From Deltaproteobacteria bacterium (GTDB lineage: Bacteria; Desulfobacterota; Desulfobacteria; Desulfobacterales; Desulfatirhabdiaceae): a DNA stretch of 7,910 bases. The notes under the pieces are model-generated. The model was given only the letters and a program-made list of their open reading frames with translations. It did no database searches and was not told the DNA's origin. Position 1 is the stretch's first letter. Each line of letters begins with the position of its first letter. The DNA is taken from NCBI GenBank assembly GCA_021778975.1, contig JAJYBO010000131.1, positions 1 through 7,910 of the forward strand. Direction: 5' to 3'. Of this stretch, positions 1-5,906 are shown one piece after another. The position numbers and the translations under genes are program-made.

Positions 1-102
1 GAACTGCCATTGATAGAAGGGGGACGCGGCATGTTCGATTTCGCGCCGGTGATGGAAGGCGATCGCTACCTGGGAATGATTTACATCATCCGGTTGAAAT
101 GA
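1..102 (+). CDS. 3' end of an unidentified protein (partial)
   Basis: Frame 1 is open from the window edge to a TGA at 100-102 and encodes 33 residues, including a glycine-rich stretch (IEGGRGMFDF) and a hydrophobic C-terminus ending GMIYIIRLK. Third codon positions are mostly G or C, like the neighbouring genes, and the stop lies six bases from the convergent stop of the outer-membrane channel gene, as expected for two genes packed end to end. Frame 3 is also open here, but it continues as an antisense shadow of the channel gene. The family cannot be recognised from this short tail, so no function is proposed. Confidence 0.6.
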   Translation, partial: ELPLIEGGRGMFDFAPVMEGDRYLGMIYIIRLK

Positions 103-108
103 ATCTCC

Positions 109-1554
109 TTATAACCCCCACCCGCCGCCGACAGCCTTGTAAAGGGCGACCAGATTGGTGGAGACGTTCCGGTTGCTCTGCGCCAGCGCGTCTTCGGAGG
201 TGTAAAGCGACCGCTGGGCCTGAAGGACGTTCAGGAAATCCGTCTGCCCGTCGCTGTAAAGCCGGGTGGACAGTTCCACGGCCTTGCGGTTGGCCGCCAC
301 TGCGTCCGCCAGCGCTTTGCGATGTTCATATTCTTTGGTGGAGGCGATCAGCGCGTTTTCAACTTCCTGAAGTGCGGTCAGAACCGTCTGCCGATAGGTG
401 ATGACCGATTGCTCCGTGAGGGCTTTCTGCTGCTCGATGCTGGCGCGGGTTTTTCCGGTATCGAAAATCTGCCAGTTGACAGACGGGCCGATAGACCAGA
501 AACGGTTCACCCAGTCCATCCAGGATGAGATGTCATTGTTCATGAACCCGGCGCTGCCGGACAAGGTGAATTTAGGAAAAAGATCGGCGGTGGCGACGCC
601 GATACGGGCTGTCGCCGCATGAATCTGGGCTTCCGCCATACGGATATCCGGTCGTTGACGGAGCAGATCCGCCGGAATTCCGACCGGAACGGACAGCGGC
701 GCCGTGGGAATGCCGGATATCGGATTCAGTTCCGTCATCAGCGCGCCGGGTTCGCAACCGATCAGCAAACTGAGGCTGTAAATGTATTGTCGCGCGGAAG
801 TTTCCAGAACCGGAATCTGCGCGGCGGTGGTGGCTGTCAGAGCGTTGGCGTTGGCGACATCCAGATCGCTGGAAAATCCGGTTTTAAAGAGCTGTTGTGT
901 AAGCGCCGCGGTGCGCTGCTGCGCCAGAAGATTTTTCCGGGCAATGGCAATCTGCTGCTGAGAAGCCCGGAGATCAATGTAATCCACGGCGGTTTCGGCC
1001 GCCAGTGTCACCAGAACATCCCGTCTGCTTTCGATGCTGGCCTGAAGATCGGCGGTGGCGGCTTCCACATTCCGGCGGACACCGCCGAAAATATCCAGTT
1101 CCCAGGATGCGTCGAACCCGGCCTGATACTGGCTGGAAAGTATGCCATCCGTAACGCCGTAGTTTCTGGCGGCGGCGCTCGTTCCCGGCGATGACTGACT
1201 TCGGGTGAAGGAACTGTTCGCGCTCACGCCCGGCCCCAGGCCGGCGGCGGCGGCGTTCCGGGCGGCTCTGGCCTGACGGATGCGGGATTCCGCCAGCTTT
1301 AAATCCAGATTCGATGCGATGGCCTGCTTCACCAGAGAATCCAGCACCGGATCGTGAAATTTCGTCCACCAGTGGGCGATATCGGCGTCGCTTTCAGACA
1401 CGGATTTCGGAGCAGGCTCCACCCAGGCGGCCGGCATGGTTGCCTTTGGCGGCTGATAGTCCGGGCCGACAGCGCAACCGGATGCCGTCATCGAGACCGC
1501 CGCCACAAGTATAGTCGTCAATGGCCGCAAAGCGCCCCTGAACGTTGATGACAT
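109..1554 (-). CDS. Outer-membrane efflux lipoprotein, NodT/OprM (TolC-like) family
   Basis: This is predicted to be the outer-membrane and periplasmic-tunnel component of the exporter encoded upstream, trimeric by analogy with TolC/OprM. From the chosen ATG (1554) it has 481 residues, normal for the family. Residues 9-26 form a lipoprotein signal peptide ending in a lipobox (TASGC) with Cys27 as the lipidation site, followed by AVGPDYQPP, the usual start of mature NodT-type channels. Two outer-membrane-efflux repeats follow. Family motifs include WWTKFHDPVLDSL (62-74), FDASWELDIFGG (147-158), LLRQRPDIRMAEAQIHAA (297-314), TALQEVENAL (393-402) and a C-terminal LYSDGQTDFLNVLQAQRSLY (432-451). 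The reading frame extends 32 codons upstream into the permease gene, but only the ATG at 1554 has a good Shine-Dalgarno (AGGGAGT, 7 bases away) and puts the signal peptide at the N-terminus. It is the last gene of the operon, 25 bp after the permease stop. The substrate cannot be read from the sequence. Confidence 0.95.
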   Translation of the reverse strand: MSSTFRGALRPLTTILVAAVSMTASGCAVGPDYQPPKATMPAAWVEPAPKSVSESDADIAHWWTKFHDPVLDSLVKQAIASNLDLKLAESRIRQARAARNAAAAGLGPGVSANSSFTRSQSSPGTSAAARNYGVTDGILSSQYQAGFDASWELDIFGGVRRNVEAATADLQASIESRRDVLVTLAAETAVDYIDLRASQQQIAIARKNLLAQQRTAALTQQLFKTGFSSDLDVANANALTATTAAQIPVLETSARQYIYSLSLLIGCEPGALMTELNPISGIPTAPLSVPVGIPADLLRQRPDIRMAEAQIHAATARIGVATADLFPKFTLSGSAGFMNNDISSWMDWVNRFWSIGPSVNWQIFDTGKTRASIEQQKALTEQSVITYRQTVLTALQEVENALIASTKEYEHRKALADAVAANRKAVELSTRLYSDGQTDFLNVLQAQRSLYTSEDALAQSNRNVSTNLVALYKAVGGGWGL

Positions 1555-1560
1555 AAAAAT

Positions 1561-1567
1561 ACTCCCT
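1561..1567 (-). promoter_or_regulatory. Ribosome-binding site deciding the channel-gene start
   Basis: On the minus strand AGGGAGT lies 7 bases before the ATG at 1554. The upstream in-frame ATGs at 1587 and 1650 lack a comparable site, and starting there would put a charged extension before the lipoprotein signal. This supports the start at 1554. Confidence 0.7.
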
Positions 1568-1579
1568 GTTTTCACAGCA

Positions 1580-2965
1580 TTACTCATACCGCAACGCATC
1601 AATCGGATCCAGACGCGACGCCCGCCACGCCGGATAATATCCGAAAACAACCCCCACGCTGGCCGAAACGATCACCGCGGCGGCGATGGCGCCCGGTGAA
1701 TTCTGTACCGGCCAGTGGAGCAGCATCTGCACCAGATAAGAGCCTCCGTGCCCCAGCACAATACCAACCCCGCCCCCGACCAGGCATAAAACGACGGATT
1801 CGACCAGAAACTGCCGGAGAATATCCCGCGCCCTGGCGCCGACCGCCATGCGAAGTCCGATCTCCCGCGTGCGTTCCGTGACGGACACCAGCATGATATT
1901 CATGATGCCGACCCCGCCCACCAAAAGGGATATCAGCGCAACACACAGCAGTAAATTGGTCATCAGATGGGTGGTGGAGGTCAGCATCCGGGTCATTTCC
2001 GTCATATCCCGGATATTGAAGTCATCGTCCTCACCGTCACGGAGATGATGACGCTCCCGCAATGTGGCGGTGATCTGCCGGATGGCGGACGGAATTTCCG
2101 CTGTGGACGCTGCATTGGCCAGTATCTGGTCAATATAGGTGAATCGCACCGATATCGGATTGTCCGCGGCCTGGGTGGTGGATTGCGCGGGATACAGGCT
2201 CTGCTGCCCCGGATACAGGGTATTCAGGGTGTTGACCGACGTGGATGTAGAAGAGTTCGATGTGCTGGATGAGCTGCTGCTCTGATTGTTCGATGTCAGC
2301 ATGGAGCCGGTAACGCGGTATTTGATGGTGGTCCAGGGCGCCAGAACAATATCGTCCTGATCCATGCCCATCATGTTGGCGCCTTTGGAGGCCAGCACGC
2401 CGACCACCCGAAACGATATGTTCTTGATGCGGATTTCCTTTCCGACGGGCGATTCTCCCTGAAAGAGTTCGCGGACGATGGTCTGCCCCAACACGCAGAC
2501 CTTGTTCGCGTTCAGAACGTCCCGGTTGCTGAAAAATTCACCGTCCGCCATGTCCGTCCAGTTGCGGACCTGCTGAAACGACGGCGTCGCGCCTTCGATC
2601 GTATTGGGCACCCAGTTGCGGTTGCCATATACAACCTGGGTGCGCGCCCTTACCACCGGAGCGGCGCTGACGACAGCCGGGCATTCCCGAACGATGGCCT
2701 CATAGTCTTGGGGCGTCAGGGTGACGCTGGTGCCGAACCCGAAGCTGATCCCGCCGCTGGCGGCGGTGCCCGGCAGCACCAGGATGGTGTTGGCGCCCAT
2801 GCTGGCGATGGATTTCTGAACCGCCGCAGAAGAGCCGTTTCCGATCTCCATCATGGCGATGACCGCGCCGACGCCGATGACGATGCCAAGCGTTGTCAGC
2901 ATGGCCCGCATGGGATTTCGCCGCAGCGCCTGAAGCGCGGTTCGCAGAATTCGATGAATCTTCAT
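1580..2965 (-). CDS. ABC transporter permease, MacB/FtsX-type (stand-alone TMD subunit)
   Basis: This is the inner-membrane permease of a type VII (mechanotransmission) ABC exporter. It has 461 residues. An N-terminal MacB periplasmic-core segment with TM1 is at about 22-42 (LTTLGIVIGVGAVIAMMEIG). A large periplasmic domain spans about 43-330. Three further membrane segments lie near 333-360, 384-406 and 425-445. Hallmarks are GGVGIMNIMLVSVTERTREI (350-369), LRMAVGA (371-377) and the C-terminal YYPAWRASRLDPIDALRYE. There is no nucleotide-binding domain; the ATPase is the preceding gene, unlike E. coli MacB where the two are fused. The start ATG overlaps the ATPase stop (ATGA), preceded by GAGGG, so translation is probably coupled. 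Residues 225-243 form a Ser/Thr/Asn-rich low-complexity stretch inside the periplasmic domain. MacB-type pumps drive periplasmic substrates out through a TolC-like duct; lipoprotein-release (LolC-like) permeases are the main alternative, but the adaptor and channel genes favour the MacB role. Confidence 0.94.
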   Translation of the reverse strand: MKIHRILRTALQALRRNPMRAMLTTLGIVIGVGAVIAMMEIGNGSSAAVQKSIASMGANTILVLPGTAASGGISFGFGTSVTLTPQDYEAIVRECPAVVSAAPVVRARTQVVYGNRNWVPNTIEGATPSFQQVRNWTDMADGEFFSNRDVLNANKVCVLGQTIVRELFQGESPVGKEIRIKNISFRVVGVLASKGANMMGMDQDDIVLAPWTTIKYRVTGSMLTSNNQSSSSSSTSNSSTSTSVNTLNTLYPGQQSLYPAQSTTQAADNPISVRFTYIDQILANAASTAEIPSAIRQITATLRERHHLRDGEDDDFNIRDMTEMTRMLTSTTHLMTNLLLCVALISLLVGGVGIMNIMLVSVTERTREIGLRMAVGARARDILRQFLVESVVLCLVGGGVGIVLGHGGSYLVQMLLHWPVQNSPGAIAAAVIVSASVGVVFGYYPAWRASRLDPIDALRYE

Positions 2966-3690
2966 TTTCCCTCTGCCGATTGCAGGCTGCTTTCCGTGTC
3001 GCTGTCCACGATCAAACCATCGGCGATACGAATGACCCTGCGGGCGTGTCTGGCGACAGCCGCATCATGCGTCACCAGAATGATGGTGATGCCATCCTCC
3101 CGGTTAAGCTCTTCGAACATCTGAAGCACTTCGTTGCTGGTGTGTGAGTCGAGATTGCCGGTGGGTTCATCCGCGAAGAGAACCGGAGGCCGGTTGATCA
3201 GCGCCCGCGCAATGGCGACCCGCTGCTGCTGGCCGCCGGAAAGCTGGGAGGGCTCATGTTCCATTCTGTCTTTGAGCCCCACGCGGCGCAGCATCTCGGA
3301 GGCCCGTTGGCGGGCTTCCCTGTCCGAAATATAGTGAGCGGCATACGACAGCGGCATGGTGACATTTTCCAGGGCGCTGGCGCGGGGCAGCAGATTGAAG
3401 CTCTGAAAAACAAAGCCCATGCAGCGGTTTCTCAGAAGCGCCCGTTCATCCGCGGGGAGTCGGGCGATTTCCTTGTGATCGAACCAGTATTCACCGGAGG
3501 TGGGCCTGTCCAGACATCCCAGAATGTTCATCAGCGTGCTTTTTCCGGAACCCGAAGATCCCATCAGCGCCACAAGCTCTCCGCTCTCGATCCGGAGAGA
3601 CACCCCTTTCAGCACCGGCACATCCATATCCGCAATGCGGTAGGTCTTGACGATACGCCTGAGTTCGATCAGCGCCATCGGATCATCCAT
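2962..3690 (-). CDS. ABC transporter ATP-binding protein, MacB/LolD type
   Basis: This is the cytoplasmic ATPase that powers the permease encoded next. It has 242 residues, the normal length for a stand-alone subunit. All motor motifs are intact: Walker A GSSGSGKST (44-52), Q-loop Gln96 within FVFQSFNLLP, signature LSGGQQQR (150-157), Walker B LFADEP with catalytic Glu175, D-loop NLDS (179-182) and switch His208 in VTHD. The wording of these motifs (LMGSSGSGKSTLMNILGCLD, ADEPTGNLD) is that of the MacB/LolD/FtsE group. The ATG at 3690 has an AAAGG 9 bases upstream and overlaps the adaptor stop by 8 bases; an alternative ATG four codons later (3678) has a poorer ribosome site. The 3' end overlaps the permease start by 4 bases. 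The acidic/serine-rich tail after about residue 228 is variable in the family. Confidence 0.95.
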   Translation of the reverse strand: MDDPMALIELRRIVKTYRIADMDVPVLKGVSLRIESGELVALMGSSGSGKSTLMNILGCLDRPTSGEYWFDHKEIARLPADERALLRNRCMGFVFQSFNLLPRASALENVTMPLSYAAHYISDREARQRASEMLRRVGLKDRMEHEPSQLSGGQQQRVAIARALINRPPVLFADEPTGNLDSHTSNEVLQMFEELNREDGITIILVTHDAAVARHARRVIRIADGLIVDSDTESSLQSAEGK

Positions 3691-5059
3691 GCCCGCCGGC
3701 CTTTCCCCTTCTCATCTGCGGCACAAAGGGGTTAGTGGAACCGACAGGGGTTGTTTGCACTGTCTGCTGTCCGATAATGACGTCCATGCCTTCTTTCAGG
3801 TCGCCGCCCTGCACTTCTGTCAGGATGCCGTTGGTGGGGCCGATTGTGACCGCGACCGGAGCGACAAAGCCGCCCTGGCGCACCCAGAGCGTTCCCTGTT
3901 TGCGCGGCGGCTGACCGGAGGCGCGGCTTCCTGTCGGTGTTTTTTCAGAAACGGCCTTCTGTTGAGATTTTTGTGTGGAGGATCCTTTTTTATGGGAAGT
4001 ATTCAGGGGGTTCCCGCGAAATTCCGGAGCGATTTCGGCGTCCGTCGGCTTCCAGCGCAAAGCGGCGTTTGGCGCCAGCAGCACGTTGTGAAGATTGTTC
4101 ATTTCAAACTCCACGTTGGCGGTCAGATAGGGAAGCAGTCGCCCGCTGGAGTTGTCCGTAATCACTTCCACGGTATAGGTGACGACGTTTTGCGTCATGG
4201 ATGCGTTGAGACGGATCTTGCCGACTTCCCCCTTAAAGGTTTCCCCCGAAAATGCGTCCACAGTGAAAATGACGGGCTGGCCGGGATGAATTTTGCCGAT
4301 ATCCGCCTCGTTGACCGCGACCCACACCTGCATGCGCTTGAGGTCTTTGGCGATCAGAAACAGACTGGACGCATTGAGGCTGGAAACAACCGTCTGGCCG
4401 ATATTGACCCGGCGGTCAATGATGACGCCTTTGACCGGTGATGTGATGGTGCAGTAACCGAGGTTGCGCCGCGCCCGGTTCAGGGCGGCTTCCGACTGCG
4501 CCACCGCTGCGCGCGCCTGCATGATCGCGGCCTGGCCGGAAGCGACACCGGCCGTTGCCGCGTCAAAAGCGGCTTTGTAGGCATCATAGCTGCTGCGAGA
4601 CAGGGCTTCGGAGGGGCCGATGCGCTGCGCGCGCTCCCAGTCCTGCCGGGCCTGGTACAGCTTCGCGTTCAACTGCCCCAGGCTGGCGACAGCGCTTTGA
4701 AGCGAGGCCTTCGACTGCTGCACCTGCGCCGCCGCCGACGCCGCGTCCGCGGCATACAGAGAATCGTCTATTTTGGCCAGCACCATGCCGGCTGTCACCA
4801 CCGAACCATAATCCACGGGCTTGCCGGTTTTATCAACGCCAAATTTCAGGATCTGGCCGGATATCTGCGCGCCGACATCAATCACCTCTTCAGGCTCTAC
4901 GGTGCCGGTGGCGCTGATAGAGACCAGAAGGTCTCCGCGGGTGATTTCCGATGTCCGGTAAGATACCGGCTGCGCGTTTTCTCGCCGCAGATACACGAAA
5001 ACGGCTGCCGCCGCCAGGCTCAGACCGATGACGGTCCACAGTATTTTTTTGATCTTCAT
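3683..5059 (-). CDS. Periplasmic adaptor (membrane fusion protein), MacA/HlyD-like RND-type subunit
   Basis: This protein is expected to bridge the inner-membrane permease and the outer-membrane channel across the periplasm. From the ATG at 5059 it has 458 residues. It has a positively charged N-terminus and one membrane anchor (about 6-24), with no lipobox. The first half of a lipoyl domain follows (about 52-98, ATGTVEPEEVIDVGAQISGQ), then an alanine/glutamine-rich helical hairpin (about 102-198). The second lipoyl half contains ITSPVKGVIIDRRVNIGQTV (205-224). A beta-barrel (about 245-320) and a membrane-proximal domain (about 325-430) complete it. Residues 337-388 are a hydrophilic Ser/Lys/Gln/Pro-rich insertion in the membrane-proximal part, and the C-terminus is Gly/Arg-rich. 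The open frame extends 78 codons further into the repressor gene, but that extension reads as antisense-like shadow, so MKIKKILW is the natural start. Its ribosome site is weak (GAGAG about 12 bases upstream), so expression may rely on readthrough from the repressor gene 35 bp away. Confidence 0.94.
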   Translation of the reverse strand: MKIKKILWTVIGLSLAAAAVFVYLRRENAQPVSYRTSEITRGDLLVSISATGTVEPEEVIDVGAQISGQILKFGVDKTGKPVDYGSVVTAGMVLAKIDDSLYAADAASAAAQVQQSKASLQSAVASLGQLNAKLYQARQDWERAQRIGPSEALSRSSYDAYKAAFDAATAGVASGQAAIMQARAAVAQSEAALNRARRNLGYCTITSPVKGVIIDRRVNIGQTVVSSLNASSLFLIAKDLKRMQVWVAVNEADIGKIHPGQPVIFTVDAFSGETFKGEVGKIRLNASMTQNVVTYTVEVITDNSSGRLLPYLTANVEFEMNNLHNVLLAPNAALRWKPTDAEIAPEFRGNPLNTSHKKGSSTQKSQQKAVSEKTPTGSRASGQPPRKQGTLWVRQGGFVAPVAVTIGPTNGILTEVQGGDLKEGMDVIIGQQTVQTTPVGSTNPFVPQMRRGKAGGHG

Positions 5060-5094
5060 GAAAATATGATGCTCTCGTAAAAAGTCGATGAAAA

Positions 5095-5760
5095 TCACCC
5101 TGTCTTGCGGTGTATCTGCATGCGCATTTCCCGTATGCCGGCAAGGCAGAAATTCAGGATATGACCGGCCAGTGTTTCGATATCCACATCCAGATAGGGA
5201 TGTATGCTGTTCGCTTCGATTTCCGGATGCAGTTTCTGGCGACGTTTTCGCAGGATAAGATCGAAACACTGGGAGCGGATGCTCATATGACAAAGCTGAA
5301 TCTGGGTATCCGTTGCATGTTCCCCCAGAAGCTCTTGTGTCAGGGTGAACAGACCATGGCGGATAGGCTCGACGGATTCTCGCATGACCTCCGCCAGAAG
5401 CCCCGTAGGATGAAGCAGTTCATTGTAGATGATATCGAATTCATAACTTTTGGGATCATGAACCCGCTGGAGAATGGACAGTATCCGGCCTCGCAACCGT
5501 TCTTCCGGAGGGGCATCCGGGGATACACCGCCACTGGCCGGATACGTTTCTAAAGATCGCTGAAAAGACAGCCGCCATGCCTGGGCATACAGCGTTTCCT
5601 TGTCCCGAAAATAATAATTGGCGGCCGCGATATTGGCGCCCGCTCGTTCGCAGATTTCTGCAAGGGTGGCGTCTCGATATCCTTTTCGGGCAAATACTTC
5701 ACACGCGCTGTCCAAAAGGCGCGATTGGGTGTCGCGTTCCTGTTTCTTCGTGGATTTCAT
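5095..5760 (-). CDS. TetR/AcrR-family transcriptional repressor, CecR-like
   Basis: This is the predicted DNA-binding repressor of the efflux operon, of which it is the first gene. It has 221 residues. The N-terminal TetR helix-turn-helix spans about 12-60 (LLDSACEVFARKGYRDATL, then AEICERAGANIAAANYYF with the typical YYF...KETLY end). The C-terminal ligand domain (about 85-210), containing FDIIYNELLHPTG and AEVMRESVEPI, resembles the CecR (YbiH) C-terminal family. E. coli CecR controls a neighbouring HlyD/ABC exporter operon (ybhGFSR), which matches the context here; that link is established for E. coli and inferred for this protein. GGGAG lies 7 bases before the ATG. The promoter directly upstream overlaps an inverted repeat, so autorepression is likely. 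The inducing ligand is unknown. Confidence 0.92.
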   Translation of the reverse strand: MKSTKKQERDTQSRLLDSACEVFARKGYRDATLAEICERAGANIAAANYYFRDKETLYAQAWRLSFQRSLETYPASGGVSPDAPPEERLRGRILSILQRVHDPKSYEFDIIYNELLHPTGLLAEVMRESVEPIRHGLFTLTQELLGEHATDTQIQLCHMSIRSQCFDLILRKRRQKLHPEIEANSIHPYLDVDIETLAGHILNFCLAGIREMRMQIHRKTG

Positions 5761-5788
5761 TGGTTTTCTCCCAACTGATAAGCATAAT
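5760..5788 (+). promoter_or_regulatory. Possible promoter for the EAL/GGDEF gene
   Basis: On the plus strand TTGGTT (5760-5765; three of six consensus bases) is followed by a 17-base spacer and CATAAT (5783-5788; five of six). It would yield a leader of roughly 110 bases before the ATG at 5907. It is the best plus-strand match seen by eye in the gap, but the -35 is weak. Confidence 0.35.
5778..5785. repeat. Extra half-site copy ATAAGCAT
   Basis: ATAAGCAT here is identical to 5793-5800 and is the third occurrence of the operator half-site within 40 bases. It overlaps the candidate plus-strand -10 (CATAAT, 5783-5788). It may extend repressor binding, but in such an AT-rich stretch chance is possible. 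Confidence 0.4.
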
Positions 5789-5791
5789 TAA

Positions 5792-5818
5792 AATAAGCAT
5801 TTCAATTGAATGTTTATT
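5792..5818. promoter_or_regulatory. Candidate TetR operator: 27-bp inverted repeat
   Basis: Arms AATAAGCAT (5792-5800) and ATGTTTATT (5810-5818) are inverted copies with one mismatch, separated by nine bases that contain CAATTG. The repeat overlaps the -10 and start region of the operon promoter. Length and placement fit a TetR-dimer site. A further direct copy of ATAAGCAT lies at 5778-5785, exactly 15 bases from the left arm. Confidence 0.6.
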
Positions 5819-5839
5819 CCATTCCATGCCGACTGTCAA
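5811..5839 (-). promoter_or_regulatory. Probable sigma-70 promoter of the repressor-efflux operon
   Basis: Read on the minus strand, a perfect -35 box TTGACA (5839-5834) is followed by a 17-base spacer and a weak -10 TAAACA (5816-5811, three of six matches to TATAAT). Transcription would start near 5803-5805, about 45 bases before the repressor ATG. The -10 lies in one arm of the inverted repeat listed separately, the expected position for a repressor-blocked promoter. This is predicted by eye. Confidence 0.6.
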
Positions 5840-5871
5840 GACATATTCGGAGAACATCAAAAAGGGGCGGT

Positions 5872-5892
5872 ATGTGGAAGCGCCTGCCCTAA
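5872..5892 (+). CDS. Possible 6-codon leader peptide (MWKRLP)
   Basis: AAAGGGG (5861-5867) lies 4 bases before an ATG that opens a reading frame of six codons ending in TAA (5890-5892). It is in a different frame from the downstream EAL gene, whose ATG at 5907 follows 14 bases later and has no recognisable ribosome-binding site of its own. A translated leader that delivers ribosomes by reinitiation would explain this. It is equally possible that the purine-rich stretch is coincidental. No protein function is implied. Confidence 0.3.
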   Translation: MWKRLP

Positions 5893-5906
5893 TCGTGATC
5901 TAACAT

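Noticed and set aside
619..1194. 191-codon plus-strand open frame within the channel gene
   Set aside because: It is antisense to a well-supported NodT-family gene, with biased composition and no recognisable motif.
1555..1650. N-terminal extension of the channel protein into the permease gene
   Set aside because: It would place 32 residues before the lipoprotein signal peptide and overlap the permease; the ATG at 1554 has the good ribosome site.
5060..5293. 78-codon N-terminal extension of the adaptor into the repressor gene
   Set aside because: The extension overlaps the repressor coding region, lacks protein-like features and would bury the membrane anchor; MKIKKILW is the expected N-terminus.
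5577..5903. 108-codon plus-strand frame leading up to the EAL gene
   Set aside because: Most of it is antisense to the repressor gene, and it ends in a stop just before the EAL start; no protein features were recognised.
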